Notes: generated by a model from the sequence alone, not told the origin. DNA of 9,053 bases from Phycisphaeraceae bacterium (GCA_016763955.1 JAESSU010000453.1:1-9053); one strand, 5' to 3'; shown: positions 1 to 6,279, numbered from the stretch's first letter. Numbers and translations are program-made.

Positions 1-1
1 C

Positions 2-112
2 AACACGGAATGGATCGTCGGTCAAAACCGGTTGATACAGCCTAACTTGCCAAGACAGGGCGTGCATGCGTTGGTCTGGCCTCGGAATTTTTTCAAAGCC
101 GTTTTTTTATGA
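2..112 (+). CDS. Possible 3' end of an upstream gene (partial)
   Basis: A frame entering from the left edge stays open for 36 codons and stops with TGA at 110-112. The visible residues end in VWPRNFFKAVFL. The other two plus frames close early, at about 43-45 and 31-35. The fragment is too short to assign to a family, and 36 open codons can occur by chance, so this is only a candidate gene tail. No hairpin terminator follows it; the T-run at 102-108 lies inside the frame. The next gene starts 91 bases downstream with its own ribosome binding site. Confidence 0.35.
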   Translation, partial: NTEWIVGQNRLIQPNLPRQGVHALVWPRNFFKAVFL

Positions 113-203
113 AGTTGTATTGCCACCTGTTTTTGATGTTTGTTCGTTGATTTCGCCGATGTCACTAGAGTCGTCCGTTTGAGTTATTGCACAGGGAAAC
201 GTC

Positions 204-764
204 ATGCAAATGTTGTTGGTCATCTTGGCAGCATTGAGCGGTGGGGTGTTGCTTGCGTCACTGGCTTGGCCATTGGCGATGCAATACCGCCTGTTTCGTC
301 ACAAATTGCAAAGGGTTGATGCCATTCGCGCTCAACCGCGCTATCGTAAGACCGATTCTTTTTTGGATCAAGCTGAGAAGAAGACGCTCGATTCGTTGCG
401 TCAGATGGTTGGCAGCGGTTTGTCGGTTTACCCTAAGGTTCGCTTGGGTTCCATTTTGCGTTTAAAGAGTGGGCAAGAGTCCGCTAATCTTGAGTTGGCG
501 GCTTATGTGCGTCAGCAGATTGTGGATTTTGTGGTTTGCGATACATTGACACAGCAGCCGGTGTTGGTGGTGATGCTTCGTAACAACACCAATGCTTCGG
601 CTCAGACATTATTAGCCCGTGAAACACTTGATGATTTGCTTCAGACCGCGGGTATGCCGGTCCTTCCGATTGCGCGTCAGCACGCGCCGGGCTCTATCCA
701 AGTTGCCCAGTCCTTACAGGTCGCGTTGTCGACATTTATGAAACAACAAGCCGATGCTGCATAA
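204..764 (+). CDS. Membrane-anchored DUF2726-type protein
   Basis: This 186-aa protein has one hydrophobic segment at about residues 4-26, consistent with a single N-terminal membrane anchor. A basic stretch follows (RLFRHKLQR), which suggests that the rest lies in the cytoplasm. Residues about 50-165 fit the DUF2726 pattern as I remember it: an opening of the form FLDQAEKKTLDSLRQ, then a KVRLGSIL segment, then the core strand IVDFVVCD, a paired strand PVLVVMLRNN, and a closing AGMPVLPI. Many DUF2726 proteins are described as having a restriction-endonuclease-like fold; here the second strand has MLRN where an acidic residue is often seen, so nuclease activity is doubtful. The start ATG has AGGGA at 193-197, six bases upstream. 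The next gene lies 141 bases downstream, so co-transcription is possible but not shown. The molecular role is unknown. Confidence 0.8.
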   Translation: MQMLLVILAALSGGVLLASLAWPLAMQYRLFRHKLQRVDAIRAQPRYRKTDSFLDQAEKKTLDSLRQMVGSGLSVYPKVRLGSILRLKSGQESANLELAAYVRQQIVDFVVCDTLTQQPVLVVMLRNNTNASAQTLLARETLDDLLQTAGMPVLPIARQHAPGSIQVAQSLQVALSTFMKQQADAA

Positions 765-893
765 CACGTTATCAATCATTTACTTTTTTTAAAAACGCTC
801 GATTTTATGCGTGACACCATGCAGAATTATGTTATCTTGCAAATTGAGAGAATTTATTATCGGTACTTGCTTGCAGGCGGGAACTTGCGGCAT

Positions 894-898
894 GGAGG
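894..898 (+). promoter_or_regulatory. Ribosome binding site deciding the start at 906
   Basis: GGAGG lies seven bases upstream of the ATG at 906. This strong Shine-Dalgarno match is why the upstream in-frame ATG at 807, which has none, is rejected as the start. Confidence 0.75.
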
Positions 899-905
899 TT
901 GCCAA

Positions 906-1136
906 ATGGCAAATCAGACTCGGTATAATGATGCCGAACTTGCTTTAGAGACGCTGAAATATGAGTTGGAAAAACACCTACGCAAGGTGCCTTGTCCAGT
1001 TCATGGCGAACATTCCAAACGTGTGACTGTCTATGGGTCATCGGCTTATGATATGCGCTTTAAGGTCGACGGATGTTGTGACGATCTCGCTGATGCGATG
1101 CTTGAATCCATCGGTCAGTCCAAATCCGTTGTCTAA
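906..1136 (+). CDS. Small conserved-type cysteine protein, 76 aa, function unknown
   Basis: I place the start at the ATG at 906 because GGAGG at 894-898 lies seven bases before it. A longer frame from 807 exists, but its first 33 residues precede this strong ribosome site and look untranslated. The 76-aa product has an N-terminal helix-like part (about residues 8-26), then a CPVHGEH motif, then a strand-like segment VTVYGSSAYDMRFKV leading to DGCCDD, and a final amphipathic helix. The Cys-x-x-His and Cys-Cys arrangement could bind a metal or be redox-active. Small proteins with a CxxH...CC layout occur as uncharacterised proteins in other bacteria, as far as I recall. There is no signal peptide or membrane segment, so it is probably cytoplasmic. 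The function is not known. Confidence 0.75.
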   Translation: MANQTRYNDAELALETLKYELEKHLRKVPCPVHGEHSKRVTVYGSSAYDMRFKVDGCCDDLADAMLESIGQSKSVV

Positions 1137-1292
1137 GTAGGCTTGTTGATTTTGTGATGCGTTTGTTTGAGCTTTGCGAATCATTGTCACTAGACATGTT
1201 ATTGCGAGCTGTCGATTCACGGCTGCTTAATATCAATTTTATGTTTATTCGTTTAGAAAACGACCCACAACCCTAGTGGATTTGTCGGTGGT

Positions 1293-1385
1293 TTATACGC
1301 AGCGCGTATATTTTGTACGCTCGGACAATTCATAAGACTTTGTGACATTTGTGTTCGCGATGTCAGTTAGAACGTTTTGCATCAT
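1293..1385 (-). CDS. Candidate 30-codon small ORF with strong ribosome site
   Basis: On the minus strand a double ATG (1385-1383 and 1382-1380) opens a 30-codon frame beginning MMQNVLTDIANT and ending at TAA (1295-1293). GGAGG at 1399-1395 sits nine bases before the first ATG, inside a longer GGGAGGTGG. The peptide is polar, has one cysteine near its end, and shows no membrane segment or known motif. Its stop overlaps the hairpin at 1294-1310. No promoter is clear, and transcription from flagellin should end at 1597-1633. A chance purine-rich stretch is a real alternative, so confidence is low. Confidence 0.2.
   Translation of the reverse strand: MMQNVLTDIANTNVTKSYELSERTKYTRCV
1294..1310. 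repeat. Short perfect hairpin, copy 1 of a similar pair
   Basis: TATACGC, the loop AGC, then GCGTATA form a perfect 7-bp inverted repeat. TTTTG follows on the plus strand, so this could be a weak terminator for the small-protein gene 158 bases upstream, or an operator-like palindrome. A hairpin with the same outline but a swapped G-C pair lies at 7571-7585. Confidence 0.5.
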
Positions 1386-1596
1386 TATCTGCCACCTCCC
1401 ACAGGAATTGACCGCGTCACTTCCTGCGGCTTTTGCCTAAAATATGAGGAAAGCTGCGAGAAGCCGAAGGATTCCCGCGGGCTCCCCGTAAGTTATTTTG
1501 AGATACTTGGGGCGAGGATTTTTCAAGACCCTCAATTCAGCGATGACAACCTATCTAGGCATAAATTTTAATCATCAATGGTATTCGTTGTGCGCA

Positions 1597-1633
1597 TAAA
1601 AAACCGGTCTACAGTGGGGAACCGCAGACCGGT
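1597..1633 (-). terminator. Intrinsic terminator of the flagellin gene
   Basis: Read on the minus strand, ACCGGTCT (1633-1626) pairs perfectly with AGACCGGT (1610-1603) around a 15-base loop, and a run of six T (1603-1598) follows the stem. The stem begins 33 bases after the flagellin stop codon. This is a standard Rho-independent terminator layout and indicates that the flagellin transcript ends here. Confidence 0.9.
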
Positions 1634-1665
1634 GGAGCTTATTAAAGAGCGAGGCGATCCTGGTT

Positions 1666-3162
1666 TTAGCCAAGTAGTGCCAGCGCGGATTGCGGCTGGG
1701 AGTTGGCGATACTCAGGATGTTTGTTGAGGCCTGTGAGAGAATCTGGGCTCGTGTTAGAGCTGCGGTTTCAGACGCAAAGTCTGTATCGCGAATGCTGCT
1801 TTCAGCGGCCGAGGTGTTCTCAAGGGCGACGCTCAAGGATCGAATGGTGGTTCCAACCACGTTGGATTGGAAGGCACCGATCTTACCACGCAGGCTCGAG
1901 ACCTGACTGATGGCAGAGTTGACGATCTTCTGTGCGGTTTCAAGGTCCCCGTCGACAAGGTTCGAGGAGCTGCCTGAGCCTAGGTCATCGAGAAACCCAA
2001 TATTGATGTTACCCAGTCGTCGGGAGGCAACGTTGCCTAGCCCAATGGAGACCTGGTTATTGATATCAACATTGGGGCCCAGATTAAACTTGGCTCCACC
2101 ACCGGTGATGGTCATGGCACTAATGGTACTTAGTGCAGTTGCACCTGCGGCTGTGAGTTCAATTTCCATATCCAAGAAGTCGGTTGCAATTTTTGCAGTC
2201 CGTCCATCGGTCGTGGCGGTGACGCCGTTGATGATGGCACCGACGTCTTGACCCGTGTCACGAATAGGGCTGGTGACGTTGGCAAAGGTTGTGGCACTAC
2301 CTGTGGTGGCGACATCTTCGTCAATTGACGAAAGCGTGTACACGCCGCCTGCTTGACCCCCTGTACTGACGATGTCGAATGAGACGAACTCATCGCTACC
2401 GTATTCAGAGGACTTGATGATAAGACCTGTACCTGAAGTGCTAGCGGAGACGCCGGTGACTTCTTTGAAGGTGTTCACGGCATCGGCGATGGAAGCCAGC
2501 GTGGTGCCTGAGGCAAAGCTGAATTCACGACTGCCTTTGCTGCCACCCACTTCAAAGGTGAAGGTCGATGTGGCGTTGGTTAGATCCAGTGTCCCTGTTG
2601 TGGAGACAAACAGACCTGCGTGTTGTGCGGACGCGGTGATGACGACTTCAATGTCGCGATTTTCATTGTGTGAAAGCTTCGCGGCGTTGATTGTGAAGTC
2701 ACTGACGGTTGCGGCCTGCCCTGAGACCGTAAAGTCAAACGTACCGTTAAGTAGTTTGGCTCCCTGGAAGCTCGTCGAGGAAGCGATTCGGTCAATCGTC
2801 TGCAAGATCGAATCGACTTGCAGCTGATTGGCTTCTTTTTCTTCCTTTGACAGTCCTGCGTCATTGGCGGTTTCGCCGATGAGACTTTGAACTTCCAGTA
2901 GCAGTGAGCTGACTTCTTGCAGACCGCCTTCGGCGATGTTCATCACCTGGTCTGCTCGTTCAGCGTTGCCAATGGCAGCGTTAATGGAGGCTTTTTCAGA
3001 TCGCAGGTTTTCACTTGCGATTAACCCTGCGGGGTCATCTGAGCCTCGGTTAATGGCTAGTCCGGTGCTTAGACGTTCAAGAGAAGTGTTCAAAGCAGAA
3101 TTATTCTGTTTCAAAATTCTTTGGCTAAGCAGTGATGTTACGTTGGTGTTAATGCGACTCAT
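1666..3162 (-). CDS. fliC: Flagellin (flagellar filament protein)
   Basis: The 498-aa product is the filament subunit, exported by the flagellar type III system and polymerised outside the cell. The N-terminal D0/D1 helices (about 1-142) begin SRINTNVTSLLSQR and include LSTGLAINRGSDDPAGL and the segment TIDRIASSTSFQGAKLLNG. The C-terminal D1/D0 part (about 400-498) includes SSIRDTDFASETAALTRAQI and ends ALALLG. Between them lie about 250 residues of variable domain. They include a flagellin IN-type stretch at about 219-263 (GTTLASIADAVNTF, then TGVSA, then IIKSSEYGSDEF), also found in hook-associated proteins. At about 500 residues it is similar to enterobacterial flagellins. There is no signal peptide, as expected. 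The start ATG has GGGGAG (3179-3174), with a rather long 11-base spacing. It is monocistronic, with its own promoter and terminator. No fliD, fliS, fliW or csrA gene is in the window. Assignment is firm; the symbol could also be written hag or fla. Confidence 0.97.
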   Translation of the reverse strand: MSRINTNVTSLLSQRILKQNNSALNTSLERLSTGLAINRGSDDPAGLIASENLRSEKASINAAIGNAERADQVMNIAEGGLQEVSSLLLEVQSLIGETANDAGLSKEEKEANQLQVDSILQTIDRIASSTSFQGAKLLNGTFDFTVSGQAATVSDFTINAAKLSHNENRDIEVVITASAQHAGLFVSTTGTLDLTNATSTFTFEVGGSKGSREFSFASGTTLASIADAVNTFKEVTGVSASTSGTGLIIKSSEYGSDEFVSFDIVSTGGQAGGVYTLSSIDEDVATTGSATTFANVTSPIRDTGQDVGAIINGVTATTDGRTAKIATDFLDMEIELTAAGATALSTISAMTITGGGAKFNLGPNVDINNQVSIGLGNVASRRLGNINIGFLDDLGSGSSSNLVDGDLETAQKIVNSAISQVSSLRGKIGAFQSNVVGTTIRSLSVALENTSAAESSIRDTDFASETAALTRAQILSQASTNILSIANSQPQSALALLG

Positions 3163-3173
3163 GGCTCTTCAAT

Positions 3174-3200
3174 CTCCCCAAGCTCCAAAAGGTAAGCTCC
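3174..3200 (-). promoter_or_regulatory. Flagellin leader: repeated GGAGCTT plus Shine-Dalgarno
   Basis: Just before the flagellin start, the minus strand carries GGAGCTT twice (3200-3194 and 3186-3180) with a period of 14 bases, directly followed by the Shine-Dalgarno GGGGAG (3179-3174). This gives three GGA cores, one of them in the ribosome site. CsrA-type repressors bind GGA motifs in flagellin leaders in several bacteria (known for hag of Bacillus). Control of that kind here is inference. Confidence 0.4.
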
Positions 3201-3279
3201 TCAGCGAAAGGTTCTTTTACGGTTAGAAACCCTTCAACCAGTTTATTTGCTACAGACCACATGGCCCTTGCGGAAGGAA

Positions 3280-3306
3280 GTATCGGGATGATCAATACGC
3301 TCCTTA
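3280..3306 (-). promoter_or_regulatory. Sigma-28 (FliA)-like promoter of the flagellin gene
   Basis: On the minus strand TAAGGAGC (3306-3299), an 11-base spacer and CCCGATAC (3287-3280) resemble the sigma-28 consensus TAAAGTTT-N11-GCCGATAA. The -10 matches at six of eight positions, including the core CCGATA. The -35 matches at four of eight, and the spacing is exact. Transcription would start near 3270, giving a leader of roughly 110 bases. Late flagellar genes are normally driven by this sigma factor, which fits the context. Confidence 0.6.
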
Positions 3307-3457
3307 ACTTCATTGCAATCGGAACAAACGGAATAATTGGAATTTTGCCGTAAACCGTCCGCATAACAAAAGTGAGAATTGAAAACGCACCTACATTTAT
3401 AGGGTTAAACAGAGATTGATAACCAAGTGTTCAATTGGATTTTTTTTTGAGAATATA

Positions 3458-4690
3458 TTAAAGCAAAGGCAGAAAAGGCTCAGTTTGCCCAGCTTTACAG
3501 GGTTCTGTACTTCGATTGACACGCACAAAACCATGAGCTTGGGCGGTATGCATCAGGTCGCCGGAGCCTTGGGTGGATAAAAAGTGTGCTTTTTGATCCA
3601 TGATGCGAACCAAAATGAATCGATCACGGTCTTTTTGCGCTTTAACTTCTGTGGCTAGTGGGAAATTTTGCCAGATTGGAGCAGGGCGGTTGAGCATTTT
3701 AGAGAGAATGGGCAGAAGAAAGAGATGGGCGGTGGTAAAGACACTGCCTGGATTGCCCGGTAAGCCCAAAATCAGTGTCTTGTTTTGGGTTGCAACAAAT
3801 ACAGGCTTGCCTGGTTTGATGGCGGTCCCGTGAACAAGGATGTCTGCGCCGAGTTTTTTCCATGTTGCAGGCAGATGATCGCGCTGTCCGACACTCACGC
3901 CTCCAACCGTTAACACAAGGTCTGCTTGATTCATGGCAGCTTGGGCAGCATCAAAGGTTGGCTTAGGCTCATCGGGAAGATGATGATGGGTTACATCCGT
4001 GATCCCAAGCTGTGATAACAGGGCAAGGAGCATTGGCCCGTTGCTGTTACGGATTTGCTGGGGTTCTAATTGTTCAAGTTTCGTCTCTGGGGGGCAGACT
4101 TCGTCGCCGGTGGTGAGCAGGACGACTTTCGGCTCACGGATGACTTGTAATTGTGTATTACCTGAAGCGCAGGCAATGCCGATGTGCTGAGCGCTAAGGA
4201 CGGTGCCTGATTTAATGACGAGATCGTGGGCTTTGGCATCCGCGCCTTGGGGATGAATGTTGCGTCTGCTGGGGACGGTATCTATATAGAAGGAAACTTT
4301 GGGGTGATCACCTTCTTGGACTTTCGCAGATTCAATCGGGATGACGGCATCTGCTCCAGCGGGAACCGGAGCGCCGGTGGCAATGCGATAAGCACAACCT
4401 GCTTCAACGGGAGTCTGATAACATATCGGAGGCCCACCTGCTGGAACCGAGCCTGTGATCTTTAAGTCAACGCCCCTTTGGATGTCAGCAGAGCGAACTG
4501 CAAAACCATCCATCGCTGAACGATCAAAAGGTGGCTGGTCTCGATCAGTATGCACATCACAGGCAAGTGTCCTGCCTCGTGCATCACGGTAACTTAGGGT
4601 CTCAATGGATAACGGACTGATTTGCGTGAGGACACGATTTAATGCTTGATCATATGAAGGCAAGTTTTGTGTAGAGCAAGGATTCATCAT
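3458..4690 (-). CDS. moeA: Molybdopterin molybdenumtransferase MoeA
   Basis: MoeA inserts molybdenum into adenylylated molybdopterin in the cytoplasm, the last common step of molybdenum-cofactor synthesis. The product is 410 aa, almost the length of the E. coli protein (411). Motifs run in the expected order: PPFDRSAMDGFAV (53-65), RIATGAPVPAGADAV (102-116), RRNIHPQGAD (142-151), LLTTGDEV (191-198), IRNSNGP (213-219), GGVSVGQRDH (263-272), IKPGKPVF (291-298), LGLPGNPGSV (308-317) and GSGDLMH near the C terminus. By alignment from memory, Asp61, Glu197, Asp240 and Asp271 match the conserved acidic residues of the family, so the enzyme looks intact. Two adjacent ATG codons (4690-4688 and 4687-4685) are possible starts, and neither has a good Shine-Dalgarno. 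No other cofactor gene is nearby, so it appears to be a stand-alone gene. It is divergent from the ROK regulator. Confidence 0.96.
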   Translation of the reverse strand: MMNPCSTQNLPSYDQALNRVLTQISPLSIETLSYRDARGRTLACDVHTDRDQPPFDRSAMDGFAVRSADIQRGVDLKITGSVPAGGPPICYQTPVEAGCAYRIATGAPVPAGADAVIPIESAKVQEGDHPKVSFYIDTVPSRRNIHPQGADAKAHDLVIKSGTVLSAQHIGIACASGNTQLQVIREPKVVLLTTGDEVCPPETKLEQLEPQQIRNSNGPMLLALLSQLGITDVTHHHLPDEPKPTFDAAQAAMNQADLVLTVGGVSVGQRDHLPATWKKLGADILVHGTAIKPGKPVFVATQNKTLILGLPGNPGSVFTTAHLFLLPILSKMLNRPAPIWQNFPLATEVKAQKDRDRFILVRIMDQKAHFLSTQGSGDLMHTAQAHGFVRVNRSTEPCKAGQTEPFLPLL

Positions 4691-4737
4691 CGGAGTGTAT
4701 CGGATTTTCAGTGATTTAGCTGCGGAGCTTGGCGAGC

Positions 4738-4778
4738 AAGTACATTAAGTACATGGACGGCGCATATTGGCGTATAAT
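4738..4778. repeat. Short tandem direct repeats in the divergent promoter region
   Basis: AAGTACATT is followed at once by AAGTACATG (4738-4755), and a 10-base unit GGCGCATATT is followed at once by GGCGTATAAT (4759-4778, eight of ten identical). The first pair also reads as a dyad around GTAC-ATTAA-GTAC. They could be binding sites for a regulator between the divergent genes, possibly the ROK protein itself; this is inference. Confidence 0.35.
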
Positions 4779-4856
4779 TATTAATTGAATGAAGTTTTAT
4801 TGACGGGATGTCACATCAATTGTACCAAGCCTTTGAAAAACAGCTCCTTGTTTTTT

Positions 4857-4952
4857 AATCGCAGAGGACACAGAGTTCAAACAGGAGCAGATACCATTGA
4901 AAAATAAGAGAAAATCTTTGCCTTTCGGATCTCTGCGATCTTTGCGTCTTGT
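4857..4952. repeat. Imperfect inverted-repeat element with CGCAGAG/CTCTGCG arms
   Basis: A left arm reading AATCGCAGAGGACACAGAG (4857-4875) and a right arm reading GATCTCTGCGATCTTTGCGT (4929-4948) share the perfect 9-bp inverted pair ATCGCAGAG (4858-4866) and CTCTGCGAT (4931-4939). Elements with arms of the type CGCAGAGRCGCAGAG, often with an AAAATC-type centre, are, as I recall, a widespread intergenic repeat in many environmental bacteria. This copy looks degenerate. It has no coding capacity and no visible target duplication. Confidence 0.6.
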
Positions 4953-5019
4953 AAGTTGTTTTTAGTTTTTCGAAGGCCTCGTCTGTTTAAATAGGTTCAT
5001 CGTTTCAAAATTATTATAC

Positions 5020-5035
5020 AGGAACGGTTATTTTG
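5020..5035 (+). promoter_or_regulatory. Ribosome site and TTG start of the ROK gene
   Basis: AGGA at 5020-5023 lies nine bases before TTG at 5033-5035, the start chosen for the ROK protein. The first in-frame ATG comes only at codon 54, inside the helix-turn-helix. A TTG start is therefore required for an intact DNA-binding domain, and TTG may keep expression low. Confidence 0.65.
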
Positions 5036-6157
5036 CAAGATACATTCAAACGCGTCAATCAGCAGACGGCAGCTGTGAATAATCGGCAATTGGTGATTCG
5101 CTTACTTCAAGAGCATGGCGAACTTTCTCGTAGTCAGCTTGTGGGATTCACAGGTCTGCGTGGATCGACATTGACTTACATTACACGCGAACTGTTGCAG
5201 ATGAACATGCTCAAGAAGGCGGGGCAGCGTGTTAGCAGTACGGTGGGGCAAAAGCAGCAACTGTTACAGATTAATGCAGAGTACGGCTGGGTACTGGGTA
5301 TTGATGTTCGTGTGGGAAAGTCGCAGGGGGTCATCATGGATGCTGCGGGGAATCTGGTGGGAGACTGTTTGATTCCTACGACGAATGATTTGACGCAACT
5401 TAAAACAATCTTGCCTGCGTTAATTGATCAGTGTTGTTTAGATCATGATCTTCAAAAAAAGCGATTGTTGGGTGTGGGACTGGGCATCTCTGGCATTGTG
5501 GATATGGCATCGGGTGTGATTATCAAGTCGGATCAGTTTCAAGTGCTTCAGATGCCTTTGGCCGCAATATTAAGTGACCTGCTAGGTGTGCCAGTGCGTC
5601 TGGATCATGATGCAAATTTAATTGCACTTGCTGAGCAGGAACAAGGCAACGCTCGGGGGCTGCGTGATTTTATTGTGTTGAGTATGGATGACCAAGTGCG
5701 TGACGGTGCTGTGGGCTTCCGTTCATTTGGCTCTGCGTTGGTTCTCAATGGCAAGGTGCATCGTGGTAGTCAGTTTGCAGCAGGTGAACTCGACTCGCGG
5801 ATCATACCTCAGATTAAAACTTTTGGGGTATTGTCAGACTTGGATTTACTGGCACAAAAAGACGGGGCGTTATCTGACTGGTTGCGTGATGTGGCGTTGA
5901 CCGTCGGAGCATCGCTGGGTTGTCTGGTTAATTTACTCGACCCGCAAGCCATTTTATTAGCAGGGGATCGTTTGATTGCCAATCAAGCGTATGTTGATTT
6001 GGTGGCATCGACAGTCAATGATTTGCGAATCGGCGATACGCTTACGCCCTTGCAGGTTTTTACCTGTGCGTTTGCCTCGCAGTCCTGTGCACGCGGGGCA
6101 GCTTTGTCTACGCGAGATATGACGCTCGCTCACGCTGTTGAGATCCATGTCAATTAA
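5033..6157 (+). CDS. ROK-family transcriptional regulator
   Basis: This 374-aa protein has a winged helix-turn-helix at about residues 15-80 (QLVIRLLQEHGELSRSQLVGFTGLRGSTLTYITREL), followed by a ROK (repressor, ORF, kinase) domain at about 86-360. The family includes NagC, Mlc and XylR, which usually sense sugars. The ROK sugar-kinase phosphate motif DxGGT is replaced by DVRVGKS (91-97). The Asp of the usual NDAN motif is kept in DHDAN (191-195). The zinc-binding region is lost: where kinases have GEIGH, this has GELDS (251-255), and no CxCGxxGCxE motif follows. It is therefore very likely a regulator without kinase activity, and perhaps with an altered ligand site. No sugar transport or catabolic gene is next to it, so its effector cannot be guessed from context. 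It starts at TTG and may control its own promoter or moeA. Confidence 0.9.
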   Translation: MQDTFKRVNQQTAAVNNRQLVIRLLQEHGELSRSQLVGFTGLRGSTLTYITRELLQMNMLKKAGQRVSSTVGQKQQLLQINAEYGWVLGIDVRVGKSQGVIMDAAGNLVGDCLIPTTNDLTQLKTILPALIDQCCLDHDLQKKRLLGVGLGISGIVDMASGVIIKSDQFQVLQMPLAAILSDLLGVPVRLDHDANLIALAEQEQGNARGLRDFIVLSMDDQVRDGAVGFRSFGSALVLNGKVHRGSQFAAGELDSRIIPQIKTFGVLSDLDLLAQKDGALSDWLRDVALTVGASLGCLVNLLDPQAILLAGDRLIANQAYVDLVASTVNDLRIGDTLTPLQVFTCAFASQSCARGAALSTRDMTLAHAVEIHVN

Positions 6158-6184
6158 TGCAACCCTGTCTTTAACGGGCATTAA
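6154..6184 (+). other. Hairpin overlapping the ROK stop codon
   Basis: TTAATGC (6154-6160) pairs with GCATTAA (6178-6184), and an inner CC/GG pair follows after a two-base bulge. It overlaps the TAA stop of the ROK gene. The stem is followed by A rather than T; a short T-run comes only at 6194-6199. It could act as a weak terminator or processing site between the ROK gene and purM, but it is not a typical intrinsic terminator. Confidence 0.35.
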
Positions 6185-6279
6185 AAAGCTATATTTTTAA
6201 CGTATGAATCGTGATGATTAGGCTCAAGAAGGTGGGGCCGACTTGTCCAACGATACGCACTTCGGATAAACTTGTACAC

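Larger units (their letters stand above)
1137..1596. other. Intergenic region without a clear gene
   Basis: This gap lies between the convergent small-protein gene (+) and the flagellin terminator (-). A 64-codon plus frame at 1377-1571 lacks a ribosome site and resembles no family I know, so I do not call it. The region holds a 7-bp hairpin at 1294-1310, a weaker dyad (CGAC/CCAC at 1261-1268 with GTGG/GTCG at 1276-1287), a CAGGAA/TTCCTG dyad at 1402-1426, and an 8-bp palindrome CCCGCGGG at 1474-1481. A short minus-strand frame at 1293-1385 with a strong ribosome site is listed separately. Confidence 0.6.
4691..5032. other. Divergent intergenic region between moeA and the ROK gene
   Basis: No reading frame here looks like a gene. 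The region should hold the promoters of both divergent genes. On the moeA side it has two tandem direct repeats (4738-4755 and 4759-4778). Its right half is filled by an imperfect inverted-repeat element (4857-4952). TATAAT at 4773-4778 matches a sigma-70 -10 box on the plus strand, but no convincing -35 lies 17 bases before it. Confidence 0.6.

Noticed and set aside
807..905. N-terminal extension of the small cysteine protein from the ATG at 807
   Set aside because: No ribosome site precedes 807, whereas GGAGG lies seven bases before the ATG at 906. The extra 33 residues look like translated upstream region.
1377..1571. 64-codon plus-strand frame
   Set aside because: It has no ribosome site and no recognisable motif, and lies in a gap that reads as noncoding.
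1666..3162. Several frames of 60-150 codons overlapping the flagellin gene in other frames
   Set aside because: They are shadows of the flagellin coding sequence, without ribosome sites or recognisable products.
3421..3450. Possible terminator between moeA and the flagellin promoter (CCAA/TTGG followed by nine T on the plus strand)
   Set aside because: The stem is only four pairs, and the T-run is on the plus strand, where no gene ends; for moeA on the minus strand no T-run follows a stem.
6211..6279. N-terminal extension of purM from the ATG at 6211
   Set aside because: The extra 23 residues do not resemble the PurM N terminus, and the start at 6280 gives the family's usual opening YADTGVDI and length.
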